Below, piece after piece: positions 1 to 9,079 of a DNA stretch of 64,000 nt. Both the position numbers and the translations under genes were made by a program. The notes beneath the pieces are model-generated. The model had not been told where the DNA came from. It did no database searches and saw nothing but the letters and a program-made list of their open reading frames with translations. The stretch is from positions 1,394,031-1,458,030 of the forward strand of contig NZ_GG668576.1 in the NCBI RefSeq assembly GCF_000160755.1, written 5' to 3'. Position 1 is the first letter of the stretch; each line of letters starts with the position of its first letter. This stretch comes from Proteus mirabilis ATCC 29906 (lineage in GTDB: Bacteria > Pseudomonadota > Gammaproteobacteria > Enterobacterales > Enterobacteriaceae).

Positions 1-669
1 TGTAACAGTGCCGTCTTCTTCATTTTTAGTTTCTATTTCGACAGGTAGGGAAATATGATCAGAGTATTTGCTGATAATACTACGCAGACGCCAATCATCT
101 AAATATTCGTCTTCACCTTCACGTAGATGCAGGGTAATTTCGGTACCACGATCCGCTTTTTCAATATCAGCAACCGTATAATCACCTTCACCTTGTGACT
201 CCCAGAAAACACCTTTATCAGCAGGTTGCCCCGCGGCACGGGTACGTACCGTCACTTTGTCTGCCACAATAAATGCGGAATAAAAACCGACACCAAACTG
301 ACCAATTAATTGGCTATCTTTCGCTTGGTCTTGTCCAATAGACTCTAAAAATGCTTTAGTCCCTGATTTCGCAATAGTCCCTAAATTATCAATCACTTCA
401 TCGCGGGTCATACCTATGCCGTTATCACTGATAGTCAGTGTTCTTTTTTCTTTATCAGTGGCAATGCGGACATGAAGTTCACCCTCATTTTCATAAAGAG
501 CTGCATCGGATAATGCACGAAAACGTAACTTATCCGCCGCATCCGATGCATTAGAAATCAATTCGCGAAGGAAAATTTCTTTATTAGAGTAAAGAGAATG
601 GATCATTAATTGTAGAAGTTGCTTAACTTCAGACTGAAATCCTCTCGTTTCCTGATCTTTCATACTCAT
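1..669 (-). CDS. htpG: HtpG, Hsp90-family chaperone (N-terminal part, cut by window edge)
   Basis: ATP-dependent cytosolic chaperone of the Hsp90 family. The reverse strand reads from ATG at 669 ([19 protein letters not shown]) and stays open to base 1, giving about 223 residues of the N-terminal ATPase domain. Visible GHKL motifs are the helix with [14 protein letters not shown] (catalytic Glu and ADP-binding Asn), [11 protein letters not shown] and [16 protein letters not shown] ribosome site lies just upstream. ATG at 663 is an in-frame alternative start that aligns with E. coli MKGQETRGF. A sigma-32-type promoter lies upstream. The rest of the gene is outside the window. Confidence 0.97.
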   Translation of the reverse strand, partial: MSMKDQETRGFQSEVKQLLQLMIHSLYSNKEIFLRELISNASDAADKLRFRALSDAALYENEGELHVRIATDKEKRTLTISDNGIGMTRDEVIDNLGTIAKSGTKAFLESIGQDQAKDSQLIGQFGVGFYSAFIVADKVTVRTRAAGQPADKGVFWESQGEGDYTVADIEKADRGTEITLHLREGEDEYLDDWRLRSIISKYSDHISLPVEIETKNEEDGTVT

Positions 670-719
670 TTTTACCTCAATTTATCCTAATTTGGCGAAA
701 AAAATCGATATGACTTAAA

Positions 720-748
720 AGGTGGGGATAGTTAAGCAAGTTTCAAGG
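720..748 (-). promoter_or_regulatory. Sigma-32 (heat-shock) promoter of htpG
   Basis: On the minus strand the sequence reads CCTTGAAA, a 13-base spacer, then CCCCACCT, about 50 bases before the htpG start. This matches the RpoH pattern (CTTGAAA, 13-17 bases, CCCCATnT) and resembles the known E. coli htpG promoter. The elements are seen directly; their use is inferred from the family. Confidence 0.82.
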
Positions 749-872
749 GAGCAGAGCTTAATAACATTAATAAAAATACTGAAACGTCATATAAAGAGGA
801 AAAATCAATTACATAACAGCTAGGAATAACCGCCAAGGCAAGCATGATATAAAGCCATTGGCGGTATGTAGA

Positions 873-2072
873 TCACTGCGATAAATGGTTATCACCATCA
901 TGGGCTAAAATCGCTTGTGCACCTAAATTCGCCTCTTCAATAGCATGTTTTATGGAATCGGCATGAGCAAGCACCACACCTAAACGACGATGTCCTGAGA
1001 TTTCAGGTTTAGCAAATAAACGAATTTGTCGATTTGCCTTAAGCGCTTTTTCTAACCCCGTATAGACAATATTAGTACTAGACAACTCAGGTAAAATCAC
1101 CGCGGAAGCACAAGCACCTAATTGGCGAATACCACCGATGGGATAGCCTAAAAAAGCACGCACATGGAGCGCAAATTCTGATAAATCTTGTGAAATTAAG
1201 GTAACAAGCCCTGTATCATGAGGACGCGGTGATACTTCATTAAAAAACACCTCATCACCTTGGATAAATAGTTCCACACCAAATAACCCATAACCGCCCA
1301 AATTCTCCACTACTTTACTAGCGATATGTTGTGCTTTGGCAAGGGCAATATCACTCATTTTTTGTGGTTGCCATGACGCACGATAATCGCCTTTTTCTTG
1401 CCGATGACCAATAGGCTCGCAAAAATGAATACCATCAATAGCACGAATCGTGAGTAATGTTATCTCAAAATCAAACGGGATCATCTTTTCAACAATCACG
1501 CGCCCTTGCCCTGCTCTTCCCCCTTCTTGAGAATAAGTCCATGCACTAGTGAGATCTTGCTCTGAACGAATAACACTTTGTCCTTTTCCAGATGAGCTCA
1601 TCACCGGTTTTACAATGCAAGGAAAACCAATCTCAACCGCCGCTTTTCTAAAAGCCGCTTCATCATCAACAAATTGATAAGGAGAAGTCAGTAAGTGTAA
1701 TGTTTCTGCAGCGAGACGGCGTATTCCTTCCCTATCCATAGTGAGTTTTACTGCACGGGCACAAGGTACAACTTTTTGACCATTATTTTCTAATTCGACT
1801 AATAATGAAGTAGCAATAGCTTCAATTTCAGGCACCAAAAAATCGGGTTTCTCTTGAGTTATAATCTGTTTTAATGCCTGGCTATCAAGCATATTGACGA
1901 CATAATGGCGATGAGCAACATGCATTGCCGGCGCATTGGCATAGCGATCAACCGCAATAGTCTCAATGCCAAGACGTTGGCATTCAATGATCACCTCTTT
2001 ACCTAATTCGCCTGCACCTAATAACATCACTTTTGTGGCATTAGTGGTCAGAGCCGTTCCCAAAATGGTCAT
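873..2072 (-). CDS. purT: PurT, formate-dependent phosphoribosylglycinamide formyltransferase 2
   Basis: Catalyses ATP- and formate-dependent formylation of GAR to FGAR in de novo purine synthesis, the folate-independent alternative to PurN. The 399-residue protein is an ATP-grasp enzyme close in length to E. coli PurT (392). It has an N-terminal nucleotide-binding fold ([13 protein letters not shown]), the ATP-grasp loop [13 protein letters not shown] near residues 155-170, [10 protein letters not shown] and the catalytic [11 protein letters not shown]. It is a single gene with its own promoter, and a near-consensus PurR box sits 35-50 bases upstream, so it should be repressed when purines are plentiful. 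Confidence 0.97.
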   Translation of the reverse strand: MTILGTALTTNATKVMLLGAGELGKEVIIECQRLGIETIAVDRYANAPAMHVAHRHYVVNMLDSQALKQIITQEKPDFLVPEIEAIATSLLVELENNGQKVVPCARAVKLTMDREGIRRLAAETLHLLTSPYQFVDDEAAFRKAAVEIGFPCIVKPVMSSSGKGQSVIRSEQDLTSAWTYSQEGGRAGQGRVIVEKMIPFDFEITLLTIRAIDGIHFCEPIGHRQEKGDYRASWQPQKMSDIALAKAQHIASKVVENLGGYGLFGVELFIQGDEVFFNEVSPRPHDTGLVTLISQDLSEFALHVRAFLGYPIGGIRQLGACASAVILPELSSTNIVYTGLEKALKANRQIRLFAKPEISGHRRLGVVLAHADSIKHAIEEANLGAQAILAHDGDNHLSQ

Positions 2073-2106
2073 TTTCGATCCTTATCTCAGTCAGATAATA
2101 CGCATT

Positions 2107-2122
2107 ACGCAAACGTTTGCAT
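2107..2122. promoter_or_regulatory. PurR operator upstream of purT
   Basis: The 16-mer ACGCAAACGTTTGCAT matches the PurR box (ACGCAAACGTTTGCGT) at all but one position. It lies just upstream of purT, a known PurR target in E. coli. Binding is inferred. Confidence 0.88.
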
Positions 2123-2183
2123 TTAGTGGTAGCATAACGGAATTTAACAAAGAGAAAAATAGCCATAGTAAAATTTAAATACT

Positions 2184-3095
2184 TTATATTTTTTGGCTAT
2201 GCTGACCTTTATGAATTTTTAAGGCATTAAGGCGCTTTCTAATCAGCGCAAAAATACAACACAATAGCCCTAACCAAATCAATGAAAAACTTACTCCTTT
2301 CACAGCATCAAATGCTTCATGGAATAGGAATACGGCCAGTAAAAATTGCATTGTCGGTTCAATATACTGTGCTAAACCAATAACGGTTAAGGTGGTTCTT
2401 TTTATTGCTGCGGTAAAAAACAGTAAAGGGAGAATAGTCACTGGCGCGGTTAAAATATAATAGAAACGAGTTAAATTGTCTGCAGAAGAAAACGCACTTT
2501 CATCTCGCATAATCAGCCAAATCATCACCCCTATAGCGACCGGAATTAGCCACAAAGTTTCAATAAATAATGAAGTTATGACATCAAAACGAATAAATTT
2601 ACGAATGAGTCCATAAATCGCAAATGCTCCTCCCATCACGAGTGCCAGTATGGGTAATTGACCATACATCCATAATTGATATCCCACTCCTGCACAAATT
2701 AATATTACCGCCAATTTTTCAGCAGGATTTAATTTCTCTTTAAGAAAGATAACGCCCAATACAATAGAAAAAAGTGGATTAATAAAATACCCCAGACTGG
2801 CGGCTAAGACTTGTTGATGCGTAAGTGCATAAGTAAAGGTGCACCAAGAGACTGCCATTGCTAATGAACTAAATAAACACATAAAAATAGAGCGTCTATC
2901 TTGGAGAACAGCACGCCAGCGAGTTCTATTTTTAATAAATAATCGAACCAGTAATAACAGGGGAATAGACCAAATAAGACGTTGTGCAAGTAACTCTAAT
3001 GGTTGAGCACCGGGTAATAGCCGATAAAAAAGAGGGGTTATTCCCCATAAAATATAGGAGCAAATGGCTAATAACACACCTGACTGAGCCCACAT
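2184..3095 (-). CDS. rarD: RarD-like EamA/DMT-family transporter
   Basis: Inner-membrane protein of the drug/metabolite transporter superfamily with about ten hydrophobic segments in two EamA repeats. The start region (GVLLAICSYILWGITPLFY) and AQRLIWSIPLLLL are typical of RarD, historically called a chloramphenicol-sensitivity protein. The transported substrate is unknown. The reading frame extends 24 codons further upstream, but ATG at 3095 (MWAQSG) is preferred because GGTGG/GGAAAG sites precede it and homologues start there; this gives 303 residues. It is on the same strand as purT but read separately from the csc genes, whose terminator lies between. Confidence 0.9.
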   Translation of the reverse strand: MWAQSGVLLAICSYILWGITPLFYRLLPGAQPLELLAQRLIWSIPLLLLVRLFIKNRTRWRAVLQDRRSIFMCLFSSLAMAVSWCTFTYALTHQQVLAASLGYFINPLFSIVLGVIFLKEKLNPAEKLAVILICAGVGYQLWMYGQLPILALVMGGAFAIYGLIRKFIRFDVITSLFIETLWLIPVAIGVMIWLIMRDESAFSSADNLTRFYYILTAPVTILPLLFFTAAIKRTTLTVIGLAQYIEPTMQFLLAVFLFHEAFDAVKGVSFSLIWLGLLCCIFALIRKRLNALKIHKGQHSQKI

Positions 3096-3234
3096 ATGAC
3101 TTTCCACCAATAGCGTTAAAGAGACCTTACTATCATACGCCGAAAACGAATCAAACAATATGATCATATCCGCTACTTATCAGCGTCAAAGTAAGCGATT
3201 ATCAAAATAAACCACTGAGTAAAACATAAAAAAA

Positions 3235-3275
3235 ATCTCTATAAATAAAGTTGTATAAACCTTATTTATAGAGAT
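3235..3275 (-). terminator. Intrinsic terminator of cscK
   Basis: Two perfectly complementary 14-base arms (3235-3248 and 3262-3275) flank a 13-base loop. On the minus strand the stem is followed by a run of nine T. It lies just beyond the fructokinase stop and insulates rarD. Confidence 0.88.
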
Positions 3276-3335
3276 CACAAAAAGACCAGAGCAAAGGGGA
3301 AAATAGGACTTACAAGCAAATAAACAAATAATCCA

Positions 3336-4283
3336 TTAAAAAATATCTCGTACATGTAACGGCGGTTGTTTACTGACAAATTCACGCAATACTTTTCGGC
3401 TCGGTGCTGCAGCAATAGCGCCCTTTTTAGTGGTTGCTAATGCGCCACAGGCCGCGGCTTGCGTAATAATTTTTAATAAATATTGTTCATCATCAGCAAA
3501 ACCATATTCTGCAACTGCGGCTAATAATCCTGACATAAAGGCATCACCTGCCCCTGTGGTATCAACACAATTGACGGTAAAGGCACTCAAGGCAACTTGT
3601 GTTGTAGGCGTCAACACTAAACATCCTTTAGAGCCTTGGGTGATCACTTTTAAACGAGCAGGATAATCAGCTAATTTTTTTAATGCATTTTCTAAGGTAA
3701 TTTCCTGAGTCATCCAAGTCAGTTCATCTTCAGATAATTTCAAAATATCTGCTTTATGAGCATATTCATCGATGATCGCACGCATTTCTTCATGATCACG
3801 CCACATTTGGGGGCGTAAATTAATATCGAAACTCAGTAAAGAGTCGCTATTTTTTACTTTACTAATAGCACTATCTAGCGTCGAGCGACAAATTGGATTA
3901 ACTAAAGCAAGTGAACAAAAATGTAAAATGTCTTTTTCAAATACAGGCAGTGATTTATTGGTAAGAAATTGATCAGCAGAGTCCGCAACTAAAAAAGTAA
4001 AATCTCGTTCGCCATTTTCTTGCAACGAAACTAAGACTGTACTGGTACGATGTAACTCATCAAATTCCATTGTGCTGGTATCTACACCGAGATCAAATAA
4101 GGTTTTTTGCATAAAGTGACCAAATGCATCTTCACCGACCCGACCAATAAAGCCACTTTGCTGTCCTAATTTTGCAACACCTGCAGCGACATTCACTGGT
4201 GCTCCACCAGCACATGCTTCATATTGCATATTTTGCAGTGGAATTAGGTCAACAACCGCATCACCTAAAGACCAGACTTTCAT
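3336..4283 (-). CDS. cscK: CscK-type fructokinase (PfkB family)
   Basis: Phosphorylates the fructose released from sucrose to fructose-6-phosphate in the cytoplasm. The PfkB/ribokinase fold is clear: N-terminal substrate motif (SLGDAVVDLIP, then CAGGAPVNVAAGVAKLG) and the C-terminal signature CVDTTGAGDAFMSGLL with the catalytic Asp. It closely resembles E. coli CscK over its full length. The frame extends 12 codons upstream, but ATG at 4283 follows AGGAGA at good spacing and matches homologues (315 residues). It is divergent from cscA across a 229-base region holding palindromic operators, so both are probably repressed by CscR. Confidence 0.93.
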   Translation of the reverse strand: MKVWSLGDAVVDLIPLQNMQYEACAGGAPVNVAAGVAKLGQQSGFIGRVGEDAFGHFMQKTLFDLGVDTSTMEFDELHRTSTVLVSLQENGERDFTFLVADSADQFLTNKSLPVFEKDILHFCSLALVNPICRSTLDSAISKVKNSDSLLSFDINLRPQMWRDHEEMRAIIDEYAHKADILKLSEDELTWMTQEITLENALKKLADYPARLKVITQGSKGCLVLTPTTQVALSAFTVNCVDTTGAGDAFMSGLLAAVAEYGFADDEQYLLKIITQAAACGALATTKKGAIAAAPSRKVLREFVSKQPPLHVRDIF

Positions 4284-4382
4284 AATCTCTCCTGAAGATA
4301 AGCCACTATTTTTATTCACTATATTGTATTTTTATCAGTATTAATAACTAAAAAAATAAAGATATTGCTCGAAAAAACATCC

Positions 4383-4396
4383 TGATAACGTTAACA
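4383..4396. promoter_or_regulatory. Candidate CscR operator 1
   Basis: TGATAACGTTAACA is palindromic at 12 of 14 positions around a central CG, the geometry of LacI/GalR-family operators. It lies in the divergent cscK-cscA promoter region. The assignment to CscR is inferred from the adjacent repressor gene. Confidence 0.6.
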
Positions 4397-4450
4397 TAAT
4401 GGTGTACAATAATAAAGATAAATTCAAACAACACGCTTTTTAACCCTAAA

Positions 4451-4464
4451 TGTTATCGCTAATA
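4451..4464. promoter_or_regulatory. Candidate CscR operator 2 (degenerate)
   Basis: TGTTATCGCTAATA resembles the reverse complement of operator 1 (about 10 of 14 positions). Its centre is 68 bases from that of operator 1 and about 50 bases before the cscA start. A pair of sites would allow repressor looping. Weaker than site 1. Confidence 0.35.
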
Positions 4465-4512
4465 AGGGTGACATATAGCTTACAGAATAACTGATAAAAT
4501 CAGGATAATGAG

Positions 4513-5979
4513 ATGAAGCAACGTTTAGAACAATCGACAACTGCCCTAAATGCCTTACAAAAAAAACGTGGAGAGCAATTTTATCCTCAATTCCATTTAG
4601 CCGCTCCTGCGGGATGGCTTAATGATCCTAATGGCCTTGTTTATCATAACGGCTTATATCATGCATTTTATCAACATCATCCTTTTTCTGAACTTTGGGG
4701 GCCGATGCATTGGGGACATGCTACCAGCAAAGATATGATCCACTGGCAACATCAGCCAATCGCCCTTGCTCCGGGCAATGAGTATGATAAAAGTGGTTGC
4801 TTTTCCGGATCAGCGGTAAGTCATGAAGGTAAATTATACCTCTTTTATACCGGCCATAACTGGTTAGCAGAAGAAGGCGATGACAGCCAAATTTACCAAG
4901 CACAATGTGTGGCAGTCAGTGAAGATGGGATCCATTTTGAAAAGAAAGGCATTATCTTACCGCCACCACAAGGATATATGCACTTTCGTGATCCAAAAGT
5001 TTGGTTTCAAGAAGGAAAATGGTGGATGGTAGTCGGTGCCCGCGATGAAAAAGACCAAGGCCAAGTGTTACTTTTCTCCAATGACACCCTATTTGAAGAA
5101 GGGAAACAATGGCGTTCGGAGTACAAGGTATTAGGCAAAACCGATGATAAAAACGTCTACATGTGGGAATGCCCTGACTTTTTTCCTATCAGTGATGATA
5201 ACGAATTTGCTCTTGTTTTTTCACCACAAGGAAAACGCGCTGAAGGTTATCAATACCGTAATCTGTTTCAAACCGGTGCACTGATCGGTCAGTGGTCACC
5301 AAAACAACCTTTTATCATACATGGTCATTTTACTGAGCTTGATAATGGTCATGACTATTATGCTCCACAATCTTTTGTTACTGCTGATGGTCGCCGTGTT
5401 TCTATGGGATGGATGGATATGTGGAACTCCCCTATGCCTTCACAACAGGAGTTTTGGGCTGGTTGTTTCACGCTTCCTCGTGAAATTAACTTTGATAAAA
5501 GGGCAAACCGTTTACGTATGACCCCGATAAAAGAAGTTGAAAGTCTAAGACAAACAAGAAATACGATAAAGATGACCACACTCAATAACCAAACGCTTAA
5601 ATTACTCGATAAGACACCGGCTATTGAGTTAAATTTAACCTGGTCATTAGATAGCCAAGCGGAAAAATTTGGATTATGGCTAGGAAAAGGTTTAGAGGTA
5701 TTTGTCGATAATCAATCAAATCGCTTTGTGATCCGTCGCCATTATCCACAATATAATATCAGTGGATCACGTAGCACACCGTTGCCAGTAGGAAGCGAAA
5801 TTAACTTACGTATATTTATTGATCGCTCATCAATAGAGGTTTTTATCAATCACGGAGAGCTGACCTTTAGTAGCCGTTATTATGCAGATGAAAATGATCG
5901 CGATTTATCGCTATTTGCCACAGATGGCAGTGCCACATTAATCGCTGGCGAATATTGGACACTATCAACGATAAGTTAA
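4513..5979 (+). CDS. cscA: CscA-type sucrose hydrolase (GH32 invertase)
   Basis: Hydrolyses sucrose (or sucrose-6-phosphate in PTS-type systems) to glucose and fructose. The 488-residue protein has the GH32 signature WLNDPNGL near residue 35 (nucleophile Asp), the FRDPKV motif near residue 160 (transition-state Asp) and the ECPDFF motif near residue 235 (acid/base Glu). A C-terminal beta-sandwich (DRSSIEVFIN) follows. No signal peptide is visible, so it is cytoplasmic. It resembles E. coli CscA more than ScrB, which suggests unphosphorylated sucrose as substrate. Its transcript ends at the hairpin at 6011-6040 shared with cscR. Confidence 0.94.
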   Translation: MKQRLEQSTTALNALQKKRGEQFYPQFHLAAPAGWLNDPNGLVYHNGLYHAFYQHHPFSELWGPMHWGHATSKDMIHWQHQPIALAPGNEYDKSGCFSGSAVSHEGKLYLFYTGHNWLAEEGDDSQIYQAQCVAVSEDGIHFEKKGIILPPPQGYMHFRDPKVWFQEGKWWMVVGARDEKDQGQVLLFSNDTLFEEGKQWRSEYKVLGKTDDKNVYMWECPDFFPISDDNEFALVFSPQGKRAEGYQYRNLFQTGALIGQWSPKQPFIIHGHFTELDNGHDYYAPQSFVTADGRRVSMGWMDMWNSPMPSQQEFWAGCFTLPREINFDKRANRLRMTPIKEVESLRQTRNTIKMTTLNNQTLKLLDKTPAIELNLTWSLDSQAEKFGLWLGKGLEVFVDNQSNRFVIRRHYPQYNISGSRSTPLPVGSEINLRIFIDRSSIEVFINHGELTFSSRYYADENDRDLSLFATDGSATLIAGEYWTLSTIS

Positions 5980-6010
5980 GCGTTGTGATGTTTCTATACT
6001 CTCTAACGGA

Positions 6011-6040
6011 AAAGAGAGTCTCGTTACAGAGACTCTCTTT
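6011..6040. terminator. Bidirectional terminator between cscA and cscR
   Basis: Perfect 12-base arms (6011-6022 and 6029-6040) with a six-base loop. The loop holds the cscR stop codon, so one arm encodes the last residues of CscR. Short T/A runs flank both sides, as expected for convergent genes. Confidence 0.8.
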
Positions 6041-7019
6041 CAATTAACTGACAGGGGACTTGTACTGTTTTATTATGATTACGCTCTTGAATAATATGTA
6101 ATGTTGCTTCTTTACCTAAGTCATAATGTGGCAACTGTACTGTGGTGAGTGGCGGATAGAATAACTCCCCCGTTCCTATCATATTGTCATAGCCTAATAC
6201 AGCCACTTGCTCAGGAATACGTAATCCCATCGACAGTAAAACTTGATAAGCCAAAAATGCGATACGATCATTACCACAGATTAAAATATCAAAATCTGCT
6301 TTTTGCTGACGACAGTGTTGCTGTAACAATCCAATCACATCACGGTAATGTTCATCGCCAAATAACATTGTGTATTGACGCAATGATGACAAAGGTAAGC
6401 CGGCATCTTGCCAAGCATCTTCGACCGCTTTACGGCGAATAGGGCCTGCAACGGTATCTTCGGGTAGATAAAAACATAACGGATGCCGATAACCTTTTTC
6501 AATCACGTGTTTTATCGCAAAATATTGTCCGTGATAATCATCAGGAATATAGGTTGGAAAAGTTTGATCTTTAGCTAGGCAGTTGGCAAGTACCACATTT
6601 TTATCACGTAGCTTTTCATGTACCGTGATTTCTCGCAATCCCATTGTGGTATAGATGATACCATCTGGACGTTGAGCTAACAGTTGCCAAATGGCTTGAT
6701 CATACCCCTCTTGTTCAGTGAGGTTTACAACAAATGAACTCCAGCCAAACTGACGAGCGGTACGCTCGATGGATAAAATCATTTCCACGGAAAAAGGAGT
6801 CGTTGCGGTATCAATACCAAGCACACCGATCGATGAGACCTTAGTCCCTTGACCTCGAATTTTTCGCGCTGAAAAATCGGGCACATAATTCAGTTCTTCG
6901 ATTGCACGTTGGACTTGTTTCAACGTATCTGGTTTTAATAACTCAGGGTTATTAATCGCTCTTGAGACTGTCATCAAAGAAACAGATGCAAGTCGAGCAA
7001 CATCTTTCAGTGACGCCAT
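6024..7019 (-). CDS. cscR: CscR-type sucrose operon repressor (LacI family)
   Basis: LacI/GalR repressor of 331 residues. The N-terminal HTH (ASLKDVARLASVSLMTVSRA) and hinge are followed by a periplasmic-binding-type sensor domain with ICGNDRIAFLAYQVL and VAVLGYDNMIGTGE. Full-length similarity to E. coli CscR is clear (TATTPFSVE, RPDGIIYTTMGLR, NVVLANC). It should bind the palindromes in the cscK-cscA divergent region and release on sugar binding. It is convergent with cscA. Upstream, 7020-7493, is AT-rich and holds its promoter and that of the next gene. Confidence 0.93.
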   Translation of the reverse strand: MASLKDVARLASVSLMTVSRAINNPELLKPDTLKQVQRAIEELNYVPDFSARKIRGQGTKVSSIGVLGIDTATTPFSVEMILSIERTARQFGWSSFVVNLTEQEGYDQAIWQLLAQRPDGIIYTTMGLREITVHEKLRDKNVVLANCLAKDQTFPTYIPDDYHGQYFAIKHVIEKGYRHPLCFYLPEDTVAGPIRRKAVEDAWQDAGLPLSSLRQYTMLFGDEHYRDVIGLLQQHCRQQKADFDILICGNDRIAFLAYQVLLSMGLRIPEQVAVLGYDNMIGTGELFYPPLTTVQLPHYDLGKEATLHIIQERNHNKTVQVPCQLIERESL

Positions 7020-7493
7020 AATATTGGCTCGATTGGGTTGTTAAGTAAGGTAATTATAAATAATGCTCTATTTTACAATAAGTAAAGAGAGAAATCCACA
7101 TTCTCAAGACCATACAAATATAAGTATGACAAATTATTTTAGTTAATAAACTAATCAAAAAACAATTATCAATATTAATTATACTCACACTAGATGTTTA
7201 ATATAGTTAAAAACACTTACGATAAAAAACTTAGTTACAATTAATAACAGTTATATGAACTTCGTTTATAGAAGAAAAATATCTTTAACGATAAAATAGA
7301 AATATTGAAACAAAACAAAGTTCTGATATTTTATCTATAATATAATGAAAAAGTATTAATACTTTTTTATTTAATATATCCTTATTATGGCTCCGTTACG
7401 TGAATACTACTCTACATAGAAAATTTATAAATTAGTCAAATTTCGTTACTCATTTACTCTTGATTAAGAGAGGAATAAAATTGGGAGCAACAT
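7020..7493. other. AT-rich divergent intergenic region (cscR / orphan regulator)
   Basis: This 474-base stretch holds no convincing gene. It should carry the promoters of cscR (minus) and the orphan regulator (plus). It is strongly AT-rich with no clear palindrome. A GGGAGC ribosome site six bases before 7494 supports that start. Confidence 0.5.
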
Positions 7494-8129
7494 ATGGAAT
7501 CGATAATCCATCTGATCACTTTCGAAGATGACAGCACAAAAGTTCAACTTAAAGCAGTGCTTTCTTCTTTAGCGGCAAATGTGAAAACCTATTCAAATGA
7601 ACAGGCATTTTTAAAGTACTATTTTTCATCAACTAAAGGGGCTCATAAAGAGTGCATCATAATTAACACTAAAAGTAGTGCATCGCCATCAATTGCGTTG
7701 GTAAAAGAGTTAAACAAATTAAAGAATATCATTCCTGTTATAATTATTTCGGGAGATGCATCGATAGAAAGTTGCCGTAACGCATTTAAAGCGGGGGCTT
7801 TCGAATATTTAACTCGCCCTTTAAACGTCAATGAGCTTCTTAATATTGTGTCAGAATCTTTTTTACACTATGAAAGTGAGGTTGAGCAATTCAGAACCTA
7901 TATTTCTTTAAAAGATAAGTTTAGTAAACTATCAAATAGAGAAAAAGAGGTAATGGAGATGATCCTTGACGGTAACACCAGTAAAGAAGCAGCCGAAAAG
8001 CTCTCTTTATCACCAAGAACAGTGGAAGTTCATCGTTCGAATATGTATACAAAACTAAAAATAAGATCACTACCACAACTAGTACAAGAATATGATTTCT
8101 TTAAAAAATATGACTTAAGAGCCAATTAA
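7494..8129 (+). CDS. Orphan FixJ/NarL-type regulator with degenerate receiver domain
   Basis: A 211-residue two-domain protein: an N-terminal CheY-like receiver (about residues 1-122) and a C-terminal LuxR-type HTH (about 146-205, LSNREKEVMEMILDG, then SPRTVEVHRSNMYTKL). Aligned with FixJ, the phosphoacceptor Asp is Asn58 (CIIINTKSS), the conserved Lys is Arg108 (YLTRPLN) and the acidic pair after the first strand is Thr9-Phe10, though E11-D12-D13 follow. Ser86 keeps the Ser/Thr position. This suggests phosphorylation-independent action. No histidine kinase gene is adjacent, and large AT-rich gaps lie on both sides. The regulated genes are unknown; the downstream lipid cassette is one candidate. 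Confidence 0.85.
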   Translation: MESIIHLITFEDDSTKVQLKAVLSSLAANVKTYSNEQAFLKYYFSSTKGAHKECIIINTKSSASPSIALVKELNKLKNIIPVIIISGDASIESCRNAFKAGAFEYLTRPLNVNELLNIVSESFLHYESEVEQFRTYISLKDKFSKLSNREKEVMEMILDGNTSKEAAEKLSLSPRTVEVHRSNMYTKLKIRSLPQLVQEYDFFKKYDLRAN

Positions 8130-9079
8130 ATTTAGCCCGTATATCTTCTTTATCATTAGATGATATCCAGCGCTTGTATAACAGCTTAATCGACTTTCGT
8201 TTCATTATTATTTATTAATGAGAGTAAACTGTATTGTAAAAATATTCTATTTTTGATGAATAAGTATTGAATATGGAAATAATAAATATACTAAGCTCCA
8301 TTCTGCAACAGAAGGGAAGGCTATCCTATTTTGACGCCTCCCTTTCATAAGTCATACAAATACTCCAACCTCTAACCTGAACAATTAGTATATTTTATTT
8401 TTATAATCGCTATTATTAATAACGCCCTCCCTATTCATTGTTAATAATGGCGAAACGATAAAATAAATACTATTTAATTTGACATAAATCATTTTTCACC
8501 TCTTACAGACATAACTACTATTGACAATCAATTTCTGATTTACTGTCTTATTTTTTAACTAAAAATATTGCTGATTAAAAAAGAACAAAAAAGGAATCGC
8601 TGTCTCTTTTTTATGTCTAGATAAAGTACAGTAATTGTCTAGTGACTTTAAATTAATCTATATTTACCTTATAGAAAAAATAATTAAAATAACAAAAAAA
8701 TCATAAACAACCTCATAAAATAGCTGATGGATGTCATAACTCTGGTTCTTTTTAGTCTATTATTTAGAAATTAATTCTCTTTATTGTTGAGCTATTTTAA
8801 TATATAACAAATTTTTTCTACTCACCCACATCATAATAGGAATATCATTTTAGGAAAAAATGATTACGTAAAAACAACTAAACAAAAATAAGTATTAACA
8901 CCTAAAGAATAAGTATTTTTTGTCGATTGAATATTTATCCTAGCTTAATCAATGAGCCTACTTTTTTATTCACTTATAAAATTTATTAGATAATCTTATA
9001 ATTTGATCTTCATTTTCTTTTTACTTAAACGTATTATGCTAATACCTTGTGTACTCACTAATATTTTTTTGTAAAAAAA
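8130..9079. other. Long AT-rich intergenic region
   Basis: About 950 bases with no supported coding region on either strand. An imperfect hairpin near 8310-8346 (GAAGGG... / ...CCCTTTC) could end the regulator transcript but has no T-run. The final part must hold the promoter of the lipid cassette. The AT content is extreme, a composition often bound by H-NS-type silencers. No RNA gene could be recognised. Confidence 0.5.

Noticed and set aside
2159-2200. Seven-base inverted repeat at the rarD end as terminator
   Set aside because: Short stem with a 28-base loop, partly inside the rarD coding end; too weak to list.
5358-5585. Antisense reading frames inside cscA, mutS, purT, allF and others
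   Set aside because: They lie opposite clear genes, lack ribosome sites and show no family resemblance; shadows of the coding strand.
8310-8346. Imperfect GC-rich hairpin after the orphan regulator
   Set aside because: Contains a mismatch and has no T-run; 180 bases from the stop codon.
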